From Undibacterium sp. KW1 (GTDB lineage Bacteria > Pseudomonadota > Gammaproteobacteria > Burkholderiales > Burkholderiaceae_D): a stretch of DNA of 64,000 nt. Below the pieces are notes generated by a model. It was not told where the DNA came from. It worked only from the letters and a program-made list of their open reading frames with translations, and searched no databases. This document shows positions 16,702 to 25,573 of this stretch, piece by piece (within the stretch, counting starts at the first letter, position 1; each line of letters opens with the position of its first letter). The position numbers and the translations under genes are program-made. Where the stretch lies: the NCBI RefSeq assembly GCF_009937955.1, contig NZ_AP018439.1, positions 5,084,001 to 5,148,000 of the forward strand. Direction: 5' to 3'.

Positions 16702-17411
16702 TATCCGCGTGCCGGTATCAACAAGCCTCTTTGCACAGCAGGACGCCCGACAAACTCAGCCAGGGCGCGTTGCACATGCGGGAAGTCATTGATGCCTACC
16801 AGATCACCTGCTTCATAGAAACCGATCAGATTACGTATCCATGGGAATATCGCGATGTCGGCGATAGTGTAGGTATCACCCATGATCCACTTGCGGTCTG
16901 CCAGGCGCTGGTTGACGACAGACAGCAGGCGTTTGGATTCTGCCACGTAGCGGTCGCGCGGGCGTTTGTCTTCATAGGCCTTGCCAGCAAATTTATTGAA
17001 GAAACCAAGTTGACCAAACATCGGGCCTATGCCACCCATCTGGAACATCAGCCATTGCAGGCATTCATAACGCTCTGCCGCATCGGTGGGGATGCACTGC
17101 CCGGTCTTGTCTGCCAGGTAGATCAGGATGGCACCAGATTCAAACAGCGCCAGTGGCTTGTCACCGGGGCCTTGCGGGTCGATGATGGCGGGGATTTTAT
17201 TATTCGGGTTCAGCGACAAAAATTCTGGCGAAGTCTGGTCATTGGTCTCAAAGCTAACCAGGTGGGGCTCATAAGCCAGGCCGGTTTCTTCGAGCATGAT
17301 GGAAACCTTGACGCCATTCGGTGTCGGCAATGAATACAGTTGCAGGCGCTCAGGATGCTGGGCTGGCCATTTTTTGGTGATGGGAAAATTATTGAGAACA
17401 GAGCTGGACAT
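16701..17411 (-). CDS. YfcG/YghU-like glutathione S-transferase (Nu class)
   Basis: 236 residues, preceded by AGGAAGGAA. The N-terminal thioredoxin-like domain contains LYSLPTPNGVKVSIMLEETG and NPNNKIPAI, with ESGAILIYLADKTG for the glutathione gamma-glutamyl pocket. The C-terminal half is the all-helical GST domain. TPNG near the start is the signature of Nu-class enzymes YfcG/YghU, which act as glutathione-dependent disulfide reductases in the cytoplasm. It overlaps the exported-protein gene downstream by one base. Confidence 0.9.
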   Translation of the reverse strand: MSSSVLNNFPITKKWPAQHPERLQLYSLPTPNGVKVSIMLEETGLAYEPHLVSFETNDQTSPEFLSLNPNNKIPAIIDPQGPGDKPLALFESGAILIYLADKTGQCIPTDAAERYECLQWLMFQMGGIGPMFGQLGFFNKFAGKAYEDKRPRDRYVAESKRLLSVVNQRLADRKWIMGDTYTIADIAIFPWIRNLIGFYEAGDLVGINDFPHVQRALAEFVGRPAVQRGLLIPARG

Positions 17412-17576
17412 GGTGTTTCCTTCCTGGGTTGATCTGATAGCGGCCTTTCAGGCGTAGAAACCAGATGCTAATCCATTTATGAAATTTCTGCGCAGGGCCA
17501 TCATATCTGTGATGGCGAGTGGACGACATTTGGGCTAAGCTGCACGACTTGTGCCGTACATACTATTATTTGCCTC

Positions 17577-19739
17577 ATGCTCAGAACCATCCTCATACGC
17601 CTGCTGTTTGTTATCGCCTTGATCGCCATAGTCCTGGGACTGGCACGCTATCTGGGCAAAGACAGCAGTAATGTTGCGCCCGATAACTTGCTGGCGAAAG
17701 TAGGTATCATCAAAAAACCGGCAGCAACTTCATTTGACTGGCAGGCTGAACTGGATGTGTATGCAGGCGTGCCTGACGTCGATAGCAGTTATTTTTCTGA
17801 TCCTTATGCAGTCGCGATAGACAAACACGGCACTATTTTTGTCAGCGATGCAGGTGAGCATAATCAGATATTGAAGATCAGTGTTGATGGCGCAGTTGCG
17901 CCTTATGCCGGTTCTGTCGAAGGTTTTGCCGACGGCAAGGCTGATCAGGCGGCTTTCAATACGCCGTCTGGCATGGCGCTGGATGGCAAGGGTAATTTGC
18001 TGGTGGCTGATACCGGCAATCATGCGATACGCAGCATCAGCCCTGAAGGCATAGTGACGACATTAGCCGGTAATGGCAAACCCGGCTATCGCGATGGCAT
18101 GGGTGCTGAGGCACAATTCAATGGCCCGGTAGGCATAGCCGTAGATGCTGCTGGCAATATCTATGTGGCAGACACCTACAATGACCGCATACGCAAGATC
18201 AGCCCTGATGGCCAGGTCAGCACACTCGCCGGTGGCAATGGCTCGGGTTATCTGGATGGAGCAGCAGCCACTGCCCTGTTTGATACGCCAACCGGTCTGG
18301 CAATCAATAGCAAGGGCGACATACTCATCGCCGACAGCAAGAACGACGCCATACGCAGGCTGAGCAAGGATGGTCAAGTCACCACCCTGGCCCGTGCACT
18401 GGATGATGAAGAGAAACCGCTGATGCGCCGCCCTTTGAGTATTGTTGCCACTTATGACGATCATCTGTACATAGGTGAAGGTGGCAAGGGGCGCATCATA
18501 CAAATTTCTCCCACGGGTGAAATGCGTGGTCTCACAGGTGTGGGCATCAATTTTGAAGCCGGGGATGAAAAGGCCATACGCTTCTTGCAGCCCACAGGTA
18601 TAGCGCTGAATGACAAAGATGGTCTGCTGGTCAGCGATTCCGCCCGCCTGCAATTGGTGAGCCTGCATAGCAAAGGTATGCCTGACAGCATGGCCGGACA
18701 AAAATCAGCTGCACCAGCGCCTGTTCAGGAAATAAAAAATACCCGCACCGATGATGAAATCAAATCCTACCCCTGGCCCATCAAGCCACAAAATTCTCCG
18801 CATGAAGTGGTAGGCACCATGGGTGAAGTGCGTGGCAATTATGATGGTGAAAGTCGCGATCACTTCCACGGTGGCCTTGATGTACAGGCCAACATGGGCA
18901 CGACCGTATATGCCATCGCCAGTGAAAAAGTGCGCGGCACCAGCAGTAGCTGGGGTTATGCCGGGCTCAGCGAAGGCATCAAGCTCGACAGCATGGCGTA
19001 TATCCACATGAAGGTGGGGCGCACCGCCAAAGATGCGCTGATTGACGAAGACAAATTCCAGCTACAAACACTGGCAGATGGCAAACCCTATGCCGTGCGT
19101 GTCAGGCGCGGCACCCGTTTCAAGACTGGTGAAGCACTGGGCAGCATCAACCGCATGTTCCATGTGCATCTGGAACATAATCATGCGGGTCTTAAAATCA
19201 ATCCTTTGAAATTGAACTTCCCCGGCCTGGTTGATACTGTCGCACCGCAGATAGAAGACATCACTATCGTTGATGGCAGCGGCAAAGAGATCAAGGACAA
19301 ACAACAGGGCCGCTTGCTCCTGTCCAGCCAGGTCAAGGATTATGGCATCGTCGTGGATGCCTATGACCAGGTCGATGACAATGCCAAACGCCGTCGTCTG
19401 GGTCTGTATCAGTTAGGCTACCAGCTCCTGTATACCGATGGCAGCCCCGTGCCTGGCTATGAAACCCCGCGCATGACCATGGAATTCAACGCCCTGCCAC
19501 CCGACCGTGAAATGGTCAAATTATTGTATGCAGAAGAAAGCGGCATCACCGTGCATGGTGCAAAGAAAACCCGCTTTTTGTATATGGCCAGCAATACGGT
19601 CAAGGATGGTATTGCGAAGAAAGGCAGCTGGGATGTCAGCAAGCTGGCGCCGGGCAATTATGTCTTGCGTATCCATGCGGCGGATTTTGCGGGGAATGTG
19701 GCGAAGGATAATCGGGACTTGAGATTCACCTTGGAATAA
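17577..19739 (+). CDS. NHL beta-propeller fused to an M23-like peptidase domain
   Basis: 720 residues. A single N-terminal membrane segment (about 4-24) suggests an anchored periplasmic protein. Residues about 60-365 hold at least five NHL repeats, seen as A(I/V)D..GN(I/L).VADT.N..IR.IS. After a Pro/Ala linker, residues about 395-560 look like a LytM/M23 peptidase domain with the zinc set H431-x3-D435 and H529-V-H531. The C-terminal 160 residues form beta-rich, Ig-like strands. The zinc residues imply a working peptidoglycan endopeptidase or a metal-bound regulator. The combination with an NHL propeller is unusual. Confidence 0.75.
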   Translation: MLRTILIRLLFVIALIAIVLGLARYLGKDSSNVAPDNLLAKVGIIKKPAATSFDWQAELDVYAGVPDVDSSYFSDPYAVAIDKHGTIFVSDAGEHNQILKISVDGAVAPYAGSVEGFADGKADQAAFNTPSGMALDGKGNLLVADTGNHAIRSISPEGIVTTLAGNGKPGYRDGMGAEAQFNGPVGIAVDAAGNIYVADTYNDRIRKISPDGQVSTLAGGNGSGYLDGAAATALFDTPTGLAINSKGDILIADSKNDAIRRLSKDGQVTTLARALDDEEKPLMRRPLSIVATYDDHLYIGEGGKGRIIQISPTGEMRGLTGVGINFEAGDEKAIRFLQPTGIALNDKDGLLVSDSARLQLVSLHSKGMPDSMAGQKSAAPAPVQEIKNTRTDDEIKSYPWPIKPQNSPHEVVGTMGEVRGNYDGESRDHFHGGLDVQANMGTTVYAIASEKVRGTSSSWGYAGLSEGIKLDSMAYIHMKVGRTAKDALIDEDKFQLQTLADGKPYAVRVRRGTRFKTGEALGSINRMFHVHLEHNHAGLKINPLKLNFPGLVDTVAPQIEDITIVDGSGKEIKDKQQGRLLLSSQVKDYGIVVDAYDQVDDNAKRRRLGLYQLGYQLLYTDGSPVPGYETPRMTMEFNALPPDREMVKLLYAEESGITVHGAKKTRFLYMASNTVKDGIAKKGSWDVSKLAPGNYVLRIHAADFAGNVAKDNRDLRFTLE

Positions 19740-19823
19740 TGCTTTTGCAAGCACACTGTAGCTAATAGTAGCTAAGCACTTGGTAATCATCTACCACATT
19801 AAGGATAGTACAAATTCTTCACG

Positions 19824-20564
19824 ATGATGCATATTCACATAGTACGTTTACTTTTTCTCGCTGCTTTGATGCAGCTAACTTGCCCTGCATTGGCAGAGAT
19901 TGTTCAAGAGTCATCTGGACACGGTAGTGTCTATTTCGGAAAATACGAACCGAAAGAACCAAAATCGCTTGCAGACATCCCACAGTCTGTAGCAGCAAGA
20001 CTTATTGAGCACCTGAAAAAACGCCTGGGTGAAGCACAATATGCACATTTGAAATTTGCAGGTGGCCAGGTGATAGACGCAAAAGAGCTGCGTAAAACAG
20101 AACCGGACTCCAGAGACTATCAATGGGAAATTCCGGCCTATATATTGCAATTCGATTTTGAACTGCCTGGTACACCCAAAGTCATTTTTCCTGTTGAAAT
20201 TTCACTCAGGGCCAATGCAAGCGTAATGAAGGAGATAAATCTACCAGCTTATGCCGATTCAACAGACAAACAAGTATTTCATTCTTTCAAAGATTTAATG
20301 GGAGTCATAGCCAGAAAAGGTTTTCTCGAAAAAAACATGGCTTACAAGCTCGAATACGATGAAGATGGTGTCATCGTCAAGAAAGGTTTGTTCGAAAACA
20401 ATATGACTGTAAGGCTCGAATACTATGAAAAACTTGATACTCTCGTTTGGAAATATACCAAGGTATTATCTGACAACGGCTATGCGATAGAGATGAAATC
20501 CATTGTAGTCAATGCATATTCTGGCAAAATTATCCGCACCACTAAATCCAGGGCTATACGTTGA
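19824..20564 (+). CDS. Exported protein with internal tandem duplication
   Basis: 246 residues with a signal peptide (about 1-24, PALA|EI). I do not recognise the family. Around residues 169-210 there is a near-exact internal repeat of about 21 residues: KGFLEKNMAYKLEYDEDG is followed by KGLFENNMTVRLEYYEKL. The two encoding stretches of about 63 bp are visibly related, so this is a recent in-frame tandem duplication. The final VVNAYSGKIIRTT resembles the end of PepSY-like domains. It is a monocistronic, AT-rich gene. Confidence 0.65.
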   Translation: MMHIHIVRLLFLAALMQLTCPALAEIVQESSGHGSVYFGKYEPKEPKSLADIPQSVAARLIEHLKKRLGEAQYAHLKFAGGQVIDAKELRKTEPDSRDYQWEIPAYILQFDFELPGTPKVIFPVEISLRANASVMKEINLPAYADSTDKQVFHSFKDLMGVIARKGFLEKNMAYKLEYDEDGVIVKKGLFENNMTVRLEYYEKLDTLVWKYTKVLSDNGYAIEMKSIVVNAYSGKIIRTTKSRAIR

Positions 20565-20568
20565 AGTA

Positions 20569-20588
20569 AGGTGCCAGGTCTGACACCT
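20569..20588. repeat. Extragenic imperfect palindrome
   Basis: AGGTGCCAGGTCTGACACCT, an imperfect 20-bp palindrome between the convergent ends of the exported-protein gene and modE. It resembles a dispersed REP-like element (GTGCCAGG..TGACACC) known from several proteobacterial genomes. It may also serve as a transcription stop for both genes. Confidence 0.45.
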
Positions 20589-20609
20589 CTTGCACCAACT
20601 ATCAAACAA

Positions 20610-21422
20610 TCAGCCTGCCACGCCCAAAATCACGCTCGAAGCCTTGAACAGGCCCGTCACCGTACCACCTACGACGAGACCCATGCTGGTCGCGCTTTCA
20701 TTGGTGATGATGGCGGCCAGTGTCGCGCCACCTGGCAATTCAAGCACCACTTCGGTATTGACTGCGCCTGGCAGGATGCGGCTGATGGTGCCGGTGAGCT
20801 GGTTGCGGGCTGACAGTCTGGCTTTGCGGTCTTCTTCCATGAGGATGATGGAAGACGCTTTGATCAAAGCAAAGGCTTCTGCTCCAATTTGCAAACCCAG
20901 CTCCTGCGTGCTCTCATGGGTGATGATGGCGACGATCTTCTGGCCGCCGGCTATTTCAAGTTCAATTTCATCATTGATGGCACCGGGTTTGACCTGGCTG
21001 ACTTTGCCGAGGAACTGGTTGCGTGCACTGGTTTTCATGTTCATTTTCCTGATGAGTAAAAAGTCGTCGGCAATGCCCTCTGCCTGCCGGTCTAGCTGGG
21101 CGATGAAGTCGCGGTGTTCTTTTTCTATAATCCTGAAATTATTGACCAGTTGTTCACCTCGCTTCGTCAGTCTTGTACCACCACCTCCCTTGCCGCCGGT
21201 CAGGCGTTCTACCAGGGGTTCGCCTGCGAGATTGTTCATGGTGTCTATGGCATCCCAGGCGGCTTTATAGCTCATCTTGACGGCTTTTGCAGCCTGGGTA
21301 ATGGAGCCACTTTCGGCAAGCTGGGCCAGCAGGGCGATGCGGCTTTGGCCTCCAAGGTTTTCTCCATCGACGGTCATCCAGACTGAGCCTTGCAGAGTAA
21401 TTTCTTTATTCTTTGCATTCAT
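20610..21422 (-). CDS. modE: ModE molybdate-responsive regulator with two Mop domains
   Basis: 270 residues. The N-terminal LysR-like winged helix (about 20-110) has SITQAAKAVKMSYKAAWDAIDTMN. Two tandem TOBE/Mop molybdate-binding domains follow: about 131-196, starting SARNQFLGKVSQVKPG, and about 205-268, starting SARNQLTGTISRILPG. It represses molybdate uptake genes when molybdate is bound. It is the last gene of the modABC-modE run, 22 bp after modC. A ModE-box-like site precedes modA, so autoregulation of the whole unit is likely. Confidence 0.93.
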   Translation of the reverse strand: MNAKNKEITLQGSVWMTVDGENLGGQSRIALLAQLAESGSITQAAKAVKMSYKAAWDAIDTMNNLAGEPLVERLTGGKGGGGTRLTKRGEQLVNNFRIIEKEHRDFIAQLDRQAEGIADDFLLIRKMNMKTSARNQFLGKVSQVKPGAINDEIELEIAGGQKIVAIITHESTQELGLQIGAEAFALIKASSIILMEEDRKARLSARNQLTGTISRILPGAVNTEVVLELPGGATLAAIITNESATSMGLVVGGTVTGLFKASSVILGVAG

Positions 21423-21444
21423 CTGCTACAGTCCTCATTGGCTT

Positions 21445-22128
21445 TCATGCTGCATATTTTGTGCTTTCGACGAGTCTGCCATCCTGCAAATTCAATACAT
21501 GCTCACCAAACACCTGCGCGTCTTCTACATCGTGGGTGATGAGTATCATGGGAATATTCAATTGCTTTTGCAGGCTGTCCAACTCCTTGCGCATGCTGAT
21601 GCGCAGGGGCTGGTCGAGGGCAGCGAAAGGTTCATCGAGCAAAAGCGCCCGGGGCTCGGCGATCAAGGCGCGGGCCAGGGCGGTTCTCTGTTTTTGCCCG
21701 CCCGATAATTCATGCGGCATCTGCCCGGCCAGGGCTTTTATATGCAGAGCATCCAGCCAGTATGCAACTTTTTCATCCTGCACTTTGGCAGAAGGATTAC
21801 GCCAGCCATGACTGAGACCAAACGCAATATTCTGCGCCACGTTCAGATGCGGGAACAGGGCATAGTCCTGGAACAGATAAGCCAGTTGGCGGCGCTGTGG
21901 CGGCAGATTGATACGCGCAGTATGGTCGAACAGGGTATTGCCAGCGACATGGATATACCCAGTATCGGGCGTCATCAAACCTGCGATGGCTTTAAGCACC
22001 AGGCTCTTGCCCGCACCGGATGGGCCTAGTATGACGAGGCGCTGGCTATCGCTGCGAACTACAACATCCAGTTCAAAACGACGCTGGCCAGATTGCAGAG
22101 TCTTGTGTATGTGCAGGTCAAATTGCAT
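21445..22128 (-). CDS. modC: Molybdate ABC transporter ATPase, lacking the Mop domain
   Basis: 227 residues. The Walker A motif GPSGAGKS, the signature LSGGQKQR and the Walker B region ALLLDEP are intact. Standard ModC proteins have about 350 residues with a C-terminal TOBE/Mop domain; this one ends right after the nucleotide-binding domain (ITHDVEDAQVFGEHVLNLQDG). Molybdate sensing at the transporter is therefore probably absent, leaving ModE as the sensor in this operon. It energises molybdate import together with ModB and ModA. Confidence 0.92.
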   Translation of the reverse strand: MQFDLHIHKTLQSGQRRFELDVVVRSDSQRLVILGPSGAGKSLVLKAIAGLMTPDTGYIHVAGNTLFDHTARINLPPQRRQLAYLFQDYALFPHLNVAQNIAFGLSHGWRNPSAKVQDEKVAYWLDALHIKALAGQMPHELSGGQKQRTALARALIAEPRALLLDEPFAALDQPLRISMRKELDSLQKQLNIPMILITHDVEDAQVFGEHVLNLQDGRLVESTKYAA

Positions 22129-22152
22129 TTTATTTGCTCATATTCAAAGGCG

Positions 22153-22827
22153 TCATATACGGTTGGCGACACGGCCAGGGGCCAGTTTGCCCGCCAGTAG
22201 CAAGACTGCAATACAGACTGCCGAGGTCAGCAAGACCAGGGTATTGGCGACATCGTCCTGCCCGGCCTGGACGGCTTCATACACAGCAATCGACAAAGTC
22301 TGGGTCTTGCCGGGTATGCTGCCAGCCACCATCAGGGTGGCACCAAATTCACCCAGGGCGCGGGCAAAGGCCAGCAATACACCCGCCAGAATGCCGCGCC
22401 ATGCGAGTGGCAAAGTCACGCGGAAAAACACTGCCATTTCAGAAATACCCAACACCCTGGCCGCCTGCTCCAGTTGCCCATCGACCGCTTCAAAAGCCGC
22501 TCTCGCTGGTTTGAATACCAGCGGGAAGGCGACAATGGCTGCGGCAATCACAGCACCCTGCCAGGTAAAAATAAAGCTGAAGCCAAAGTGATCTTGCAGC
22601 CATGCACCCAGCGCACTACGCCGCCCCAGCAAGACCAGCAGGTAATAACCGAGTACCGTGGGCGGCATGACCATGGGCAGGGTCAGTATGGTATCGACCA
22701 GGTCACGGCCAGGAAAGCGTTTGCGTGCCAGCAGATAGCCCACGCCTATGCCAAAAATCAGGTTCAGCATCGTAGCCCAGCCCGCGACTTTCAATGACAA
22801 TAGCAGCGCTGTCCATGCTGGATTCAT
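22153..22827 (-). CDS. modB: Molybdate ABC transporter permease
   Basis: 224 residues, five to six membrane helices. The binding-protein-dependent permease loop is present as EQAARVLGISEMAVFFRVTLPLAWRGILAG. MVMPPTVLGYYLL and RALGEFGATLMVAGSIPGKTQTL are characteristic of ModB. It forms the inner-membrane channel for molybdate. It is spaced 18 bp from modA and 24 bp from modC in one operon. Confidence 0.95.
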   Translation of the reverse strand: MNPAWTALLLSLKVAGWATMLNLIFGIGVGYLLARKRFPGRDLVDTILTLPMVMPPTVLGYYLLVLLGRRSALGAWLQDHFGFSFIFTWQGAVIAAAIVAFPLVFKPARAAFEAVDGQLEQAARVLGISEMAVFFRVTLPLAWRGILAGVLLAFARALGEFGATLMVAGSIPGKTQTLSIAVYEAVQAGQDDVANTLVLLTSAVCIAVLLLAGKLAPGRVANRI

Positions 22828-22845
22828 TAATAGCCTTAATTTTAT

Positions 22846-23604
22846 TTAGGATTTCTGAAAACCATATTTGCTCAGGATAGCCTGGCTTTGCGGCAGGAAC
22901 AAAAAGGAGATAAAACGCTTGGCTTCTTCCCCATTGTTGCTCGCTTTGATTTTCGCAACAGGATAAGTGATAGGCATGTCCAGAGGCACTTCCATGGCGA
23001 CCTTGACCTTGTCTTTCATGATGGCTGCATCTGTGGCATACACAAAGCCACTTTCGACTTCGCCACGGGCCACATAGTCCAGAGACTGACGCACATTCTG
23101 GGTGTAGATAGCCTTGGTTTCCAGCGCAGGCCAGAGCTTGGCTGCAGTCAACGCATGCTGGGTATAACGTCCGACCGGTACGCTGGCAGGGTTACCAATG
23201 GCAATGCGCTTGACGCCAGCCTGGCTCAAATCTTCCAGACGCTTGATGGGCAAGGTGCTGTCTATGGGCGCAATCAACACCAGGGTATTTTTGACGAAAT
23301 CGCGGCGGTCTGCGGCGACGACCAGGCCCTGCTTCTGTGCTTCATCCATGCTTTCCTGGTCAGCTGAGGCAAACACATCGACCGGCGCACCTTTGGCAAT
23401 TTGCTGCAAGAGTGCGCCAGATGCGCCAAAGTTCAGCGATACCTTGGCCCCAGGATATTGCGCCTGGTAATTTTGTGCGATTTCCTTGAAGGCATTGGTC
23501 AGGCTGGCAGCGGCAGAGACTGTGACTTCTGCGGCAAGGCTGATAGCAGAAATTGTGCAGAAAGCAATACTGGCAATTAACTTGCCCAAGGTCTTGATTT
23601 GCAT
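22846..23604 (-). CDS. modA: Molybdate-binding periplasmic protein
   Basis: 252 residues with a signal peptide (about 1-25, ISLA|AEV). VSAAASLTNAFKEIAQ, SLNFGASGALLQQIAKGAPVDVFASAD and IGNPASVPVGRYTQ are the oxyanion-binding segments of ModA. It captures molybdate or tungstate in the periplasm for ModBC. First gene of the operon, with a ModE-like operator 34-60 bp upstream. Confidence 0.95.
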   Translation of the reverse strand: MQIKTLGKLIASIAFCTISAISLAAEVTVSAAASLTNAFKEIAQNYQAQYPGAKVSLNFGASGALLQQIAKGAPVDVFASADQESMDEAQKQGLVVAADRRDFVKNTLVLIAPIDSTLPIKRLEDLSQAGVKRIAIGNPASVPVGRYTQHALTAAKLWPALETKAIYTQNVRQSLDYVARGEVESGFVYATDAAIMKDKVKVAMEVPLDMPITYPVAKIKASNNGEEAKRFISFLFLPQSQAILSKYGFQKS

Positions 23605-23637
23605 GAGTTATCCAGAAGAATAAGTGTCGAACAAGAA

Positions 23638-23664
23638 GCGTAATATACACTTATATATAGCGAC
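23638..23664. promoter_or_regulatory. ModE-box-like operator upstream of modA
   Basis: An inverted repeat with left arm GCGTAATATA and right arm TATATATAGCGAC, close to the ModE consensus (CGnTATATA and its complement around a short spacer). Its position just upstream of modA and the presence of modE in the operon support autorepression in the presence of molybdate. Confidence 0.75.
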
Positions 23665-23795
23665 TGAGAAATAAGCAGATTTGAATACTTGATATGTGTC
23701 ACGAAAATACCCGCTTCCGGTATTTCTGCGCAAAAAAAATGTGATTTTTACAGGAATGAGTAATTAAAAACGCGTGGGTCTGCATCTACCTGAGC

Positions 23796-24143
23796 CTAAG
23801 CTATCATTAGTTCCAATCCATGATCAATTGCATAGCTTATTCCATCCTTCAGTTCATTTATGCGCTGAAAAAAATCTTCAGGCACACCTACTCTGGGGTC
23901 GCCATCAGTCCAGTATTTTTCTAATTGCTCTACTTCATTTCTAAAAAGAACTAAATTATCAGAAGAGAGTATCAATCCTTGTTCAAAATCTGCGTTTTCT
24001 GTCAATGTAGAAATAATTGGTAAATTTAATTTGCGCCCGACAGATTCCCAGTAAATATCAATAGTCACTGCTGTCCCTAAGAAAAAATCAAGTATTGGCT
24101 CATCAGAAGGAGAATCACCAAAAATAAATATGTTGTATGCCAT
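23796..24143 (-). CDS. Small cytoplasmic protein, unknown function
   Basis: 115 residues, acidic, without signal peptide or membrane segment. The sequence begins AYNIFIFGDSPSDEPILDFF and contains RVGVPEDFFQRINELKDGISYAID. It resembles the small orphan proteins often found as immunity or accessory proteins, but no family is recognised and no toxin gene adjoins. The upstream region has no clear ribosome binding site. It is AT-rich relative to the operons on either side. Confidence 0.5.
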   Translation of the reverse strand: MAYNIFIFGDSPSDEPILDFFLGTAVTIDIYWESVGRKLNLPIISTLTENADFEQGLILSSDNLVLFRNEVEQLEKYWTDGDPRVGVPEDFFQRINELKDGISYAIDHGLELMIA

Positions 24144-24398
24144 TTTTTGATAGTCCTTATCGTGAAAACTTGAAGCAGGTCTTATACCGCAACATACTTA
24201 AGCAGTTCATTGCCTCTGATGTTTACACATAGTGAACCGAAAAAAACAGCGCATTCTGCCAAGGAATACTCGCCTGAGTGATACGGCTGGAAAATTCCTA
24301 TGTTATCGTCAGCACATTTTTCCGTATGGCGGGAAAAGATTTTGAAATCTCAGAAAATTAGGGCTTAATCAGCCATTCCTTAAGCCGTTATCTTACAT

Positions 24399-24773
24399 AT
24401 GCGCCCTATCTTTGCAACAGAAGACGACAATGAATATACCATCGCGTGGGATCGATTGATTGAGAGCGGAATTCCTGTTTTCGAACCTTCAAAGTTCTCC
24501 AACGTCCCTGGCTTCAAGATTGGCCCTCACCATCGAGTGCTGGCCATTTGGTTGGATCATCAGTACGAGGACGCAATGCAACTTTTGCGTGACCCAAGCC
24601 ACATAGTTGCGAATCCTGTTGATGTAGATGAATTCGCCCAGATCCAGGATCAGGTCGATGACAGCATTGAGGAGCAGACAGATCAAGCAACTGAGAAAAC
24701 ACTGAATTGGGTTTTCGCCTTCATTGCAGCCGCTTTAATCGGGGCTGTGGCTTATATTGCATTTAGACAGTAA
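24399..24773 (+). CDS. Tail-anchored small protein, unknown function
   Basis: 124 residues. The N-terminal 75 residues are soluble (RPIFATEDDNEYTIAWDRLIESGIPVF, HHRVLAIWLDHQYEDAMQLL). An acidic helix follows, and residues about 101-121 form one C-terminal membrane helix ending in FRQ. This tail-anchor topology would place the soluble part in the cytoplasm. The N-terminal domain looks like a DUF2007-type putative signalling domain (residue pattern of two-strand, helix), but that is tentative. The gene ends before a bidirectional terminator. Confidence 0.55.
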   Translation: MRPIFATEDDNEYTIAWDRLIESGIPVFEPSKFSNVPGFKIGPHHRVLAIWLDHQYEDAMQLLRDPSHIVANPVDVDEFAQIQDQVDDSIEEQTDQATEKTLNWVFAFIAAALIGAVAYIAFRQ

Positions 24774-24847
24774 ATATGAGGTCACCTATAGTCACGTAAA
24801 TCAAGCAAATGAACAAGATACTCGCGGCGCAAATGGTACAGGCGTAA

Positions 24848-24879
24848 AAAAACGCAAGGATTTGCATCCCTGCGTTTTT
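24848..24879. terminator. Bidirectional rho-independent terminator
   Basis: A 14-bp stem with one mismatch (AAAAACGCAAGGAT against ATCCCTGCGTTTTT) and a 4-nt loop, A-tract on one side and T-tract on the other. It lies between the convergent ends of the tail-anchored protein gene and the chalcone-isomerase-like gene and can serve both. Confidence 0.85.
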
Positions 24880-24900
24880 CCCATTACCTAAGTTGAAAGA

Positions 24901-25503
24901 TCAACGACCGCGTGTATCTTCCTCAGCCAGCATGGCTTTCTTGAGGCTGCGGTCTACCGGGGATTCGCCCAGCCAGATACGCAGCAAGGCATTGTAGAAA
25001 CCGAGGTCCGGATAAGGATCGCCCATTTTCTTGCCGTTCAGTGCTACAACGGTGCCGACACCGGGTATCCAGTCATTGGTCATGACATCGCCTTTTTTGA
25101 GTTCAGGCACGGAGGCAAACAATTCACCGAAACGGATGAATTGCGAAGTCATTTTGGACTTTTCTGCCTTGTCGGTGTTTTGTTGAATACCGGTCATGAA
25201 GCCACGCCCGAATTCTTCATTACTGAGGTCGCGCAGCATGACGATAGTCACACGGCGTGGTCCTTGTGATGCCAGTACTTCTGGTACTGTGGTCTTTTTC
25301 TCTTTCAGATACAGTCCCGCTGCATAGACTTTGAAAATGGCCTTGTAACGTATGCCAGCACCGTTCAACTTCAGATCAGTGCCACCTACCTGTACGCTTT
25401 CATCAAACTTGACCCCGGCAACTTCGGTGGCTCTGGCCTGCACACTCATGCACATGACCAGCGCCAGACCTGCCAGGCGCATTACTGTTTTGTTCAATCG
25501 CAT
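24901..25503 (-). CDS. Exported chalcone-isomerase-like protein
   Basis: 200 residues with a signal peptide (about 1-25, VQARA|TE). The body is a chalcone-isomerase-type fold: VAGVKFDESVQVGGTDLKLNGAGIRYKAIFKVYAAGLYL at the start, then RRVTIVMLRDLSNEEFGRGFMTGI. Bacterial members are periplasmic and lack proven isomerase activity; a lipid- or ligand-binding role is more likely. A GGGGAG ribosome binding site precedes the ATG. It is monocistronic and ends at the terminator 24848-24879. Confidence 0.88.
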   Translation of the reverse strand: MRLNKTVMRLAGLALVMCMSVQARATEVAGVKFDESVQVGGTDLKLNGAGIRYKAIFKVYAAGLYLKEKKTTVPEVLASQGPRRVTIVMLRDLSNEEFGRGFMTGIQQNTDKAEKSKMTSQFIRFGELFASVPELKKGDVMTNDWIPGVGTVVALNGKKMGDPYPDLGFYNALLRIWLGESPVDRSLKKAMLAEEDTRGR

Positions 25504-25573
25504 TTGTCTCCCCTTTTATTTTAATACCACTTGAAAACTGCCCACCTCGCTTTGGGTTACGAAGGCGGTGCCA

